A stretch of DNA of 64,000 nt from Dracaena cambodiana (taxonomy: Eukaryota > Streptophyta > Magnoliopsida > Asparagales > Asparagaceae), in NCBI GenBank assembly GCA_036321105.1, contig JAYEPQ010000014.1, forward strand, positions 1,681,501 to 1,745,500. The letters run 5' to 3'. A program made the translations under genes and the position numbers. Positions 12,890-23,747 of the stretch are shown here, piece after piece (within the stretch, counting starts at the first letter, position 1; the number at the start of each line of letters is the position of its first letter). A model generated the notes under the pieces. It saw only the letters and a list, made by a program, of their open reading frames with translations. It had not been told where the DNA came from and ran no database searches.

Positions 12890-15655
12890 AGTGTACCTTG
12901 ACATCAAAGGAAGGCACCTCCATTCGTGGTGCTAATATACAACACTATATTCGTCACCACTTCAAACAACTTTTTGGTAAAACCACGGCCAACAGAATTG
13001 AAATGATTCAAGAATAGTGGTATCCCGCTGTTGATCTCGGATATCTTGAAAGAGATTTTACAAAGGAAGAAATAAGGAAGACAGTTTGGGACCTCGGGCC
13101 CGATAAGGCACCAGGCCCAGATGGATTTCCTCTGTTTTTTTACATAACATTCTGGGAGGAAATGAAAGGGGACATTGTAGCGCTTATTTCCGATTTCACA
13201 AAAGGAAAAGCGAATATTGAAATAGTCAATTACTCTTTCATAGTGCTCGTCCCAAAGAAGGAATCACCTGAAGCAATTGGTGACTATCGACCTATAGCCT
13301 TATTAAATAGTTGTTTCAAGATCATATCAAAACTTTTACCTAATCAACTCGCAATAGTCCTCCCAGAACTAGTTGACGAAATACAGTCGGGTTTCATACA
13401 AGAGAGAAGTATCCTAAATGGAATCGTCCTAGCAAAAGAAATAATTCACTATTGCAAAAGGATAAAAAAAAATAAAAGAGCTTCCTTCTCAAGCTCGACT
13501 TTAAAAGGTGTACGATATGGTTAGTTGGGACTGTCTACTGGAGGTTATCAAGAAAAAAGGCTTTGGGAAACGTTGGATTCAATGGTTACAAATGTGGTTG
13601 GGTTCTGCGAAGATCCAGACAATCGTGAATGGGGAGATTGTCTACAAAACGGATATGCATCAGGGAGACCCTTTATCCCCCTTCTTTTTTGTACTCATCG
13701 TTGATGGACTGAACAGAATGAATAAGAAAGTGTCGAGTGCATAACTCGTAAGAGGACTACCAAGAGGAAGGAATTTTGTTCTCACCAAACTCCAATATGC
13801 GGATGACATGCTGATATTCTGTGAAAACGATATTAAAGGGGCCGTAATTCTTAAATAAATTCTCTGTTGCTTTGAACCTTGATCGGGTCTAAGAATTAAT
13901 TTCCAAAATAGTTCTATGGTAATGCTAGGGCCCCTGGTGCTCTTGCCATGACAATCCAAAGCATTCTGGGGTGCAAACTAAACAAATTCCCCATTAAATA
14001 TTTAGGCGTACCGATCAGGAAGGGAAAGCTGCTCAACAGGGACTGGTATCCGGTGATAGACAAGATTAAGAGAAGACTTGAAGGGTAGAAGGCCAGATAC
14101 TTCTTTTCGGGAGGCCGGATCATAATTATAAAATTGGTCCTGTTATCCATTCCCCTCTATTTTATGTCCATACTTGTCTTACAAATATGGATTAGGAAAA
14201 AAATAAACAGAATAAGAAGAAGATTCCTATGGAGTGAAGTATCACAAAACCAGTCAAAATATAATCTGGTAGCCTAGGGTCAGATAGCAGACCAAAGGAG
14301 GGAGGTTTGGGGATTTTTGATCTAGAGACTTTCAATCTCGTTCTCTTGACTAAATGGTGGTAGGGTATGTTAGCAAATTTAAAATGGTAGCTGCATAAGT
14401 TATTACGGCTCAAGTACCGCCCGAGAAGAGACAAATGGGGAGGAGAGACTCATAATGCATCTACTACATCAAAATTTTGGAAAGGGGTGTTAAAGACGAA
14501 AGATATCTTTCGCTCAAGTATAGTTTTAAGGCCGGGCGAGAAAGGAAGGGTATCTTTCCAGAATGATCGAAGGTGCACGGATGTTCCACTAAGGATACTC
14601 TTTCCGAAAGTCTTCGAACTAGCAGGTGACAAAAATGCCTCTACAAGGCGAATGTGGCATCGGAATAAGTGGGATTTGGAAATTAATACACATGCGGATA
14701 CTACAGTTCAGCTGCAGGCCACAGAGTTCAAGAATCTTATATAGAGACATCTCCCAAGTGTTAATGATAGTGATGAAGTCATTTGGAGATGGGAAAAATA
14801 CCGGATCTTCTCCGTCAGTTCTGCATATAGACACTATATTGACGGCGGTTATAGGCTATGGCAGGCACGCCATATATGGCAGACCAGATGCCCCCTTAAA
14901 GTTAGGGGTTTTCTGTAACTGATTGTAAAGGGAGCAATTCTAACTTGGGATAATTTACAAAGAAGGAAGTGGAAAGGGCCAGGTGTTTGTGCTCTGTCAG
15001 TCGGAAGCAAAGTTTAGTTCACATATCTTCCTAACGTGCGCCTATACTGCAAAAATTTGGGTAAGGTGCGTCGCATGCTTGCACATAACAATTCATATGG
15101 CTCTAACATTCGATATTTGGAGTAGAGCAGATTTTGGTAGGTCCACAAACCACAGTGCCAATATACGTCGCATAATGACAGCAGCCATATATTGAAATAT
15201 GTGGAGAGAAAGAAATAATAGAATTTTTAGACAGATTACTCATTCAGCCGATATTTGTTTTTATCTCACCTACCTTGATGTATACTCATAGACAAGTCTT
15301 TTATTAGAAAAAGAGCGATTGTGGCTCTCGAAAGAGCAGGACACAGATGAGGAGATACGGGATGAATCCCTAGAGAGATCCTCACAGGGCACGACTGACG
15401 GCGCCTAAGGAGTCAGACTTTTTGGTCCTATACTTCATTCTGAGTGGGAGTCTTTTATTTTTATGTTTTGTACTTTATTTTTTATGCATGTATGATGTTG
15501 TATGGCCGAACTATTAGAACTCGTTAGTTCCTCAGCTAGCTTTAATTTTTTGTTGTTGATTTAATGTAAAACGATTGTTCTGTTATTTCTCATTAATAGA
15601 ACGTGAAGGGGCAGTTTGCTAACTGTTTCAACCTAAAAAAAATAAAAAATAAAAT
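12890..15655 (+). mobile_element. Decayed L1-type LINE, RT to 3' tail
   Basis: Reading across frames gives an RT start (DKAPGPDGF), then VLVPKKE...DYRPIALLNSCFKIISK and QSGFIQERSI (about 13080-13430). Next come MHQGDPLSPFFF (about 13655) and the catalytic YADD at about 13796. A zf-RVT-like CVLCQSEA...LTCAYTAKIW and MWRERNNRIF follow near 14980-15220. Stops and frameshifts interrupt it many times. The end is an A-rich tail at 15634-15666. Its C-terminal motifs match the LINE at 8.2-9.7 kb, so both belong to one family. The 5' end is approximate. Confidence 0.85.
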
Positions 15656-18037
15656 AAAAAATAAAAACTCTATAATTTGGCTCACTCCTCAGGAGCATCT
15701 CTCTTCTCGAAGTGGTTAATTGCTAAGGGAAACCTAGCAATCTCAACGTTAGAGGTTAGAGAACAAACCATTTTTTAGTTTACTCATCAAATATCACCAA
15801 ACATATAGTTTCGATTATCAACTTTTTGATATGCCTATGTCTATTTATCTAAAACTATTTAAAATGAAAACTCAAGTACTTCGTTTTTCTTCCCGAATCT
15901 AAATATTTATCAAAGAAATTCTCAGTCTTCTCGCGCTCTGTGCATAATCAACATCAACAGATCAACGCTGAATTCAGGATTCAAACTCAAGAACTTTAAA
16001 TTATAACCAAAAAAGGAGGAGACTTTGCCTTAATCATCCATTAGCTCCCAGATCCTCAAGCTTTGGACCAGAATCGCTCGGTGACATGAAATTTTCTTGA
16101 AGAAAGATGTTACTCAAAAAAGGGCGACAAGAAAAGAAATTGAAAAGAGAAAATAATAATAATTCGTAAGAAAACAATAGAAGGAACTCACCGTAACATG
16201 TCTAAATTGAAAGATCTCGAACTCAATTGCTGTCATTTTAGCGGAATTTTGGGAACTTTCAGGTTTTTAAAATCCCAATAGCGCTAGGGTTTAGAAAATG
16301 ATGGAAGAGGCGGGAAATAAATAAATATAGGAAAATATCAAAATCCTGTCAGAAAATTACCAAATTGTCCTGGGACACACGATCTGTGTTTATTTGCACC
16401 TAAGTTACTTCGCAAACTCAATTTATTAAATAAAAAAAAAAAAAACTACATTTTTAATTATAGGCTAAGGATAATAACTAAATATGGGTAATTTTTTTTT
16501 TTTTTTTTGGCTTACTGCATATTAGAAGAAAATCAACTGCCTTATGAGTTTGTATGTTAATAATCATTATATATATATAAATACAGTATATTATTTTCTC
16601 TTACAAAAATAATGTAATTAGCTTCAAGTGACAACAAGAAATCAGTTAAATTGACACGTTGATGACATTCTTATCGATACTAAATACTTATCTGTGCCGG
16701 ACAGATGGCTATTAAAATCAGGTGGTTACTGAGATCGTGGATGTAACGTAACTGAGAGTAGACAAAATTACACTGTGATATTTACTTATCAAGGGAGACA
16801 GTTGTAACTTCTTTGACTTATTATAAAAATAAACCATAATGATAGGATTTGGTGGAGGATTCTCGGAATGGAGATTATTTTAGAAAAGAGCCTAAAAAGT
16901 AAACCTATTCCACTTCTCCTCCAAATCTGCATAAACGGTTGCCCGATAATCAAGGACCACTCTAGTCAAGAACATTATAAATAGAAGAGTCTTCTCTCTT
17001 TTGAATGGATTGGTTCTAAGGAGGGAGAAGATGGCGAATTAGTTGAAATTAAAGAAATTGAGTGTAGATTTATTTAAAATAGGGCGAAAATATCTCACTG
17101 TTGACTAACTCCGCTAACGATTCAGAGGGCTAAATGAGAGTTTCAAACTTGAGGAGTAATAAGTTTTAGTACTCCTATACTACATGTGGTATGAGTGTAA
17201 TCAACTCTAATTAGTAATATCATTCCGTTAGTAAATATAATTATACAAGGAATACCCCTGTGCTAGTTAACTCGGCTCCTTACTTTTTGGCCCCCTCAAA
17301 ACATGAGAATATGGTGTATTGAATCGACATATTTTTCTGCTTGCAAGTTAAGAGAGAGATATTTCTCGCATGTTCAACATTTCGTATGCCCGATAATTAT
17401 GCTCATGACAAGTCTTCATAGTTACGTGCAAAGATGAGAGTGAGATTGTGCAAGAAGTCAAGAACCGTACCTTTCTTGTTTCCTGTCACCATTTGTTATT
17501 TTCAATCAAGGGCCAACAATACCTTTTCTAGAAATTCCAGTCCTGGGAGAACATTGCCCAGACATTCCATATGCCCATGGAGTCCACATAGTGGGCTGTT
17601 GCCCTACCGAAACGGCCCCATATCGGGGGGACATGCTTGTATGGAAAACCTTATTACTGTCGGAAGAAAAATCAAGGCCCAAGGAGAGGAGATGTGTGAC
17701 ACCATTATTATGGATGACAAACTTGAGCCTCGATTTCAACAAGCTTCGAGCGTTGGGTGGCTGCTTAGTTGTTGTTGTTGTTGTTGTGTTGTAAAGATGG
17801 TATCAAGAAGTCGGTGTATGGCTTAATGGAGGCAGTGTGATGGAGTTGCAGGGCAAAGGACATGGCGGCACTCTATACAAGGCCCCTTTGGATTCATCCC
17901 CCACTCCTCTTATGCCATCGTGATACATTGCACTCACAACAAAGTTTACCTTCCTAGTAAATTTCGAGATCCATACGCTGCAGTGTTCAGTGCCGTGCTT
18001 AAAATTTCATCTTTTCACTATCTACACCCAAGCCAGA
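15656..18037. other. Intergenic, with one candidate first exon (minus) at 16236-16192
   Basis: On the minus strand an ATG at 16236 opens 15 codons and ends in a perfect donor, ACG|GTGAGT. Just upstream is AAACCCTAGCGC, typical of plant 5' ends. I could not find the following exons, so no gene is called. A (TTG)n tract lies near 17770-17788. The 17434-17826 frame has no recognisable product. Confidence 0.3.
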
Positions 18038-18572
18038 GAATTTCTGAAGGAGCACACAACTTGTCCTAGTGAGCGCACCTTGCTTAGTGTGCACACCCTC
18101 TGTTTTGAAAAGAGAAGATTTTTCTTAGTCCGCATACCACTTTTTCTCTTTTGCCCTTTCTTCCTCACATTGAGCACACCAAAAGTCATGTTCCCAAATC
18201 CTACAATCTCATTGTTCCATCTCTTTCGATCCGAGCCCTAGCCCCACCAGCCGTACGTGAGTTTGCACCCTACGCCACAACATGCTCTCCGCATGATGCC
18301 ATCGTAGCCCCACGCTCTCCCTGCACATGCAATATAGGGAATAATATTATCCGGAATCTAACTCTGGACGGAAAATAATACCATCCAGGATCAAATTTCC
18401 GGACGAAAAATAATACTATTCAGGATCCAACCCCAGACAAGAATGTTCTTTTGAAAGGACAGAAGTTGAAAACAATGACAATATGGTCCAAAAATTTCAA
18501 TGGCAAACTTGTAATACAGGGATCTTAGTAAAGTGTGCTCACCAAGACACCGGTATGCTCCTCTAGAAATTC
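18038..18572. mobile_element. Mutator-like TIR element, non-autonomous
   Basis: Left end GAATTTCTGAAGGAGCACAC; the reverse complement of the right end reads GAATTTCTAGAGGAGCATAC. Both then run into a TCCTAGTGAGC-like or CTTGGTGAGCACAC segment. The inside shares GGACGAAAAATAATA/CCGGA stretches and TGGCAAACTTGTAAT with the larger relative at 23748-26724. No clear target duplication is visible. Confidence 0.55.
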
Positions 18573-20537
18573 GCCCCGTACCAGAATGAAAGAGGAGAGT
18601 TGTGGTAGGCATATGACAGCCAGCATAACACATTGTCACTTATCATGACACGTGCACTGATTGTGATTTGCAATTGGCTTTGCATCTAAATTATTTTGTA
18701 GGTGTGATTAAGAGCGGAGATCGTAAGGTCAATTTGTGTGTGTGCTTGAGTTGTACATAAAGTGCACGCACCAATAGGGACATTGAAACAAGAGAGAGGA
18801 AAACTAAAGAAGCAAATCCTCAATTTGCCATTTCTTTAGCAGCAAGATGCGACAAGTGCTCCCATGAGTAGGATCAGGAGCTCGTTTTAAATGAGCTCGA
18901 TCTAAATCGTCGTTCTCAAAAGTTACGCCCACTCGACCTCTAGTTCTTTTTTTTGAGCAATCGACCTCTAGTTCTTTGGATGTCCCTGCTCTCGAATTAC
19001 ACTGGCCTAGCTAGTAAAACATGACTCAAAACTGTTCTTACTCACTAGTAAGCTTCAGAAACGTTTCAACTTCTATTTTAGTTTCTATAGTCCTATTGGT
19101 TGGTCTGAGATGTTGATTGCCTTCGTTATTCTTCTTTCTCTAGTGCTTGTCGTTATTATTGATTGCATGTCTCTTAGGAGTAATATCATGTCTTTCTTTT
19201 GAGACATCTCACATTTAACACATAAATTATTTTTTTTTTTTTCTTTATCAAGTTTCACCAAGTCATCGATCATCATGAGTCCTTCTTTGTTCCTAACCTC
19301 AAAAACCATGCAAATCATGTCCCACTTCCCCTAAGTTTAAGAAGTCATTGCTGACACAAACAATAAACTTTTATTTTTAACTTTCTACAGCATTTTCTGG
19401 CCATTTTAGTCACTATTTCTGAATTCACTATCATAACCATCTGTATACAATCCCACTCTTATTCGTGAACAATTCATTCAGTACACCATCAATTTCAGAG
19501 TGAGGTTACAGTTCACCGTTGCATGTAGATGAACATTGCGTGGCAGCGCTCCTGGCACATGGTCAAATGTCACTACAGCTACCATTTTCCCGCATTAAGC
19601 ATTTGTACCATAAAAAGAAAACACTTCAGCGCAATATATGATAAGGTGTCGGTTTAATTGAGGTAGTTCTCATGTTAAGAGAAGTTAAAGCAAGCAGAGG
19701 GCTCATTTTCTTCGGTTTAGATGTCATGATAAAAGGAGAAGGGGAATACAAAGGAAAGAGATGGTGGTGTTGTCAGTCTATTTCCGATAGTTTTCCTTTG
19801 AAGCTTTAGTACCTTTTGTATTAGTGCCCAAATTGAGTGAACATGAAGCTGGCCAAAATTTTAATATCAATGAACCAGACTGAATTAGATTGAAAGAGTA
19901 GTCGTTGGTACCTCACACTGTCTAATAACCTATGTGGAGGAATGTGAATCTTCATGTCTGCAATCTGTATTACTCGGGTCCATTTCAATCTCCCTTTCAG
20001 CTCTGGAAACTGTCGTTCGATTTCATAGCATAACACATCCTTTCCCTGAGACGTGTGTTTCAGAAATCGCCAGTCCTCATCAATGATAATTACTTGTGTC
20101 GCCTCTCCCAACTCTCCCCGGAGACTTAGAAAGTGAACAGACTTGAATGCAAGGTGGTGAATGTAGCTGATACATTGAAGAGATGCTCACCAAGAGATGT
20201 TTATTAGTGATCATATCAAGCTACAACAAAAATTCAGGGAAATTTTAAAATTGTTGATGAAAATGAGCGGCTTGCACCAAGCCTTTGTAAACTGCTCGTT
20301 GTGGATGTTTTGATGGATATTGAGCCAAACAGTTAGGCTAGTTATGCACAGGCCTATCAAGCCAAGTTTAGGCCATCCGTCCGTGCTGCCTCCTTAATTC
20401 TATTAGCTGCTTGAAGGAAGGAACCTGTCCTGCTTTCTCTATCTTTTTGATATCATACATATATATAGACCCTTAACGCTATATACCTCCATTCACAGAG
20501 AAAGGCGGCTCCCTTTTCTCCGTCTCTTTTTGCTGAA
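18573..20537. other. Intergenic, one exon-like minus frame at about 20165-19915
   Basis: On the minus strand about 80 codons are open through VHFLSLRGELGEATQV, IIIDEDWRFLKHTSQG, KDVLCYEIERQFPELK and MKIHIPPHRLL, before a possible donor GTGAGG. The composition looks coding, but I do not recognise the family and see no partner exon. The remainder also holds the Aux/IAA promoter region (20165-20537). Confidence 0.3.
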
Positions 20538-21435
20538 ATGGAAGAACAAGGGAATTCTCCGTCTTCTTCCATAGACAGCAGCAGCCACCCTTCCCTCTCC
20601 TTGACATCGCTCTCCCAGGCATCAAGGAGAGACTTGAGCACTGACCTTAGGCTGGGGCTTAGCTTATCATCCTCCTCTCTCCAAGATAACTCTGCTAATT
20701 CGAGGTATGCATGATAACAGTAGTAATTTAACCTCCATGATCTCTTACACAATTATGTTTTAGTATAATTTCCTCATCGTTTCTTTTCTTCATCTCTATC
20801 CTCCTACAATCAATGATGTGTGCTTATAAATGAAGTTCCTATTCTTCATCTTTATGCTTCAAACTCTTGAATCTCAAATCCAAATTCATGTCTTTCCATA
20901 AATTGTTGGATTCATCAATCTTGTTCAGACAATTATCTGATTGGCCACCAATCAAACCGCTTCTTAGGAGCGCGCTAGCAGCGAAAGCAAACCATGAGCA
21001 GCGCAACTTGTTCGTGAAGGTCTACATGGAAGGAGTCACCATTGGAAGAAAACTCGATCTATTCTCTGTCGATGGCTATGAAGGCTTGATAAGGACACTC
21101 AGTCAAATGTTTTGCACAATAATTATATGTAATGACAAACTTATCAACCAAAGCGTAAACACTCTCTTCTGCCTGCATTTTGAGACATCTGTTTACTGAT
21201 GCAGATCCTGATGTTGCTCAAGTTCCTTCGAGAAAAGCTCATGTCTTGACCTATGAAGATCAGGAGGGCGACTGGATGATGGTCGGAGATGTCCCTTGGG
21301 AGTAAGTCTTAGAAAAACAAGTTATCTCGCACACAATTTTATGTATCGTTCTGTGACTTGGTTGTATTTTGTTTGTGTAGAATGTTTTTGACCACCGTGA
21401 AGAGATTGAAGATATCACGAGCTGATAAATGCTAG
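20538..21435 (+). CDS. Aux/IAA auxin-responsive transcriptional repressor
   Basis: Exons 20538-20704, 20929-21128, 21205-21301 and 21381-21435 join in phase (519 nt, 172 aa); all introns are GT...AG. Domain I carries the EAR repressor motif TDLRLGLSL (residues 35-43), which recruits TOPLESS co-repressors. Domain II is DWPPIKPLLRS (residues 60-70) instead of the canonical GWPP degron core. The PB1 domain (III/IV) follows: LFVKVYMEGVTIGRKLDL, then YEDQEGDWMMVGDVPWEMF with the acidic OPCA motif, and the end KISRADKC. The known family role is nuclear repression of ARF activators until SCF-TIR1/AFB degrades the protein. At 172 aa it is a short member. The four-exon layout is normal. The aspartate in place of the degron glycine suggests weaker auxin-triggered turnover (inference). 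Confidence 0.93.
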
Positions 21436-22027
21436 AGCTCCGTACCCTCTTCAGGCTCATTTTTTTTGTTGAATAGTCAAAATGTTTAAGGTTCAGAGAA
21501 GCAGATACCGATACTGGAGTATAGATATGCACAGTTCAGAGAAGTCATATATAACGAGATGTATCTAGCTTTATATTTCTTTGTATGTCATACTTTCTTA
21601 GTATACATATATCCATAATTTCTGTATGTGCAAGTTTTGAATATGTTTGAGGCAATGTAAATCTTTCCTTATATCAATAATCTCTGATTATTATCAACTT
21701 CGGTAATATTAGATTTTGAAGTTTCATTTGTTTTTTTTTTTTTTTTTTTAAACAAAATCGCGTCCACAGCTATTGTGCAGGCCGCGCAAGCTAAAATATT
21801 TTCTGTTTATGTAAGTGGTCATCTTCTACAGGTTAGGCATTGAGCGTACATTCTGAAACTGACCCTTATTTTATCATAAGCTTTGTAAAATGTAGAGGGT
21901 TTTAAATAAAATTGGAAAGCTCCAAAAAAGAGGGCCTCATATGGATAAAAAGCCCATACATGCAAAGCCCACCAAGTCACAGGCAGAGCCAATTTAACCC
22001 AAAGGGACGAAATAAGTACTCGGGCTC
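21436..22027. other. Aux/IAA 3' flank and intergenic
   Basis: It probably holds the 3' UTR of the Aux/IAA gene; a poly-T run lies at about 21731-21749. No other feature seen. Confidence 0.5.
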
Positions 22028-22039
22028 AATTTTAGGGAT

Positions 22040-22175
22040 GGGAGTGTCCAAAGGAGCACACCATTTTTCCTAGCGAGCTCATTTTGTAACTGTCCGGTAC
22101 TTTGAGGCCGAACAAAAAAAAAACACAAAAAAGTAAGTTCACTAGGAAAATTGGTGTGCTCCTTTGGAAACTCCC
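22040..22175. mobile_element. 136-bp MITE of the Mutator-like TIR family
   Basis: Starts GGGAGTGTCCAAAGGAGCAC and ends in the inverted form (CTCCTTTGGAAACTCCC). It is nearly all terminal repeat. It is flanked by a perfect 12-bp direct repeat, AATTTTAGGGAT (22028-22039 and 22176-22187), longer than the 9 bp usual for Mutator. The second repeat directly abuts another family end at 22188. Confidence 0.75.
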
Positions 22176-22187
22176 AATTTTAGGGAT

Positions 22188-22325
22188 GGGAGTTTCTAAA
22201 TGGGCACACCATTTTTCCTAGTGAGCCCACTTTAAAAGTTTTTAGGGCGAAATTGCCCTCTACTTCAATCTCAGCTCCTCTTCTCTTCCTCCCGCACGAA
22301 CTGCATCTTGAAAAAAAAAAAAAAA
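22188..22325. mobile_element. Single left end of another member of the same family
   Basis: GGGAGTTTCTAAATGGGCAC and TTTTCCTAGTGAGCCCACTT are followed by the CT-rich stretch (CTCCTCTTCTCTTCCTCCCG) that also follows the left end in the 3-kb relative. The matching right end is missing, so it is truncated at about the poly-A run near 22311-22326. Confidence 0.55.
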
Positions 22326-23009
22326 AGTAAATTGTGAATCTTCAACTCAATCCACTTGAGTTGATTTACTTGTCCACTGTATCATCTCATATATTAATGT
22401 CGAGATTTTGTATATTATTTACTAACAAACTCTTAAGAAGAGGAATTTTTTATTTGGGTCGAGTTCGGCATTGTATCTCTCTATCCGGATTTACAATCTG
22501 GACAAATTGAGCTTATTTTGTGGTAAAAGAGGGAAGATCAATTAAGGTACAATAATGTTGTTCCTATCATATCTAACACGTGTAAGAAAATTTTATTTTG
22601 GTATATATGTCATTTTGCAAAGGATAGAGTGCAAGATTAGAATATCTGTAGCACTTTTATGGAAGGTGCCACAGACCATTTTTTTAGCATAATGTTAAAT
22701 CCATCACTTTATCATAGAAAGTCAGTTAAAATGGCCATATAGTTACCAGTTTAAAGTAGTTAATTCTTCTGAACTCTTGATGTTATAATTGGAATTAAAA
22801 GAGTATATCTATTTGAGCTGTTGATAGATGAGCTTACGTAGGGTTTCTGGGGTTAATTGCAACATCTACTCTTATATTATTATGGGTCCATCACTAATAC
22901 TCCATTAGGAATTTTTTTTAAAAAAAGAGATCCTTTGATAGGGGTACAATTATTAAAAAAATAAATTTTGTTACAATTATACCCTCTATTATGAGGTCTC
23001 TCTATGGAA
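22326..23009. other. Intergenic, no gene recognised
   Basis: AT-rich, no sustained reading frame and no repeat structure noted. Confidence 0.5.
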
Positions 23010-23600
23010 ATCTTTTTTTTTTTTTTTTTAAATCGAGACAGTGAGCTATTGCCCTCCATTCCATTAAAACGATTTTAATAGAATCTATATAAATATTCAT
23101 AGACCCATACAGAAACAAAAGTGGCTTACAACATAGATAACCACAAACTATAAATTACATAATACTCAATATCTAAAATATACCGCAGCTGCAATCATAA
23201 ATACATGTGGGGGACATCCAACCAATCTGCTCCTCATCCCGAGTAGCACGAACTGATTCATCCGCATCAACATCTGGAATCTGTGCTGATTGTGGAACCT
23301 CTTCGACAGTAAGCCTGAAGGGAATGTCGTGGGAGGCCGAACCTGATTCTCCAAAATCTGTTATGTATAATAACATATCATTAGTAATACAATATAAACA
23401 ATGGTCCATGCAAAACGATTTATTCCTAAATATTTTTTTTTATTTCTCTCCATGATCCATATATTCCAGGTTATAGCAGCCATGATCCATATATTCCAGG
23501 TTATAGCAGCCGTGGCTATCTTAAAACGAAGTGCTCGGTGAGAATACCTCCTACTTATCATCTTCGGGTTGTAGAATTGTTTCACACTTTTGAGCTCCTA
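23010..23600 (-). mobile_element. LINE 3'-end fragment
   Basis: The minus strand carries a short WNIW(x)MERNKKKYLGI segment, matching the WNIWKERNDRIF end of the LINE at 8.2-9.7 kb. A 3' UTR and A-rich tail follow at 23018-23032. A ~30-bp phrase (CATGATCCATATATTCCAGG onward) is tandemly duplicated at 23450-23510, so the WNIWIM motif appears twice. Only the last ~0.5 kb of the element is present. Confidence 0.65.
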
Positions 23601-23747
23601 AGTTGCATATCTATCAACTTCCATCCAAGTTAGCAAGTAAGTGAACTAGGAATTGGGCACCATGAACACGATAAGTCCTGTCCTTGACATCAATCCAGCT
23701 GCACCCAGCCGCCAGAATGATCGTGTTGGGGGTTGTGGGCCGAGGAG

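Noticed and set aside
17434..17826. 130-codon plus frame as a gene
   Set aside because: No motif or family resemblance, ends in a (TTG)n tract, and overlaps equally good frames on both strands.
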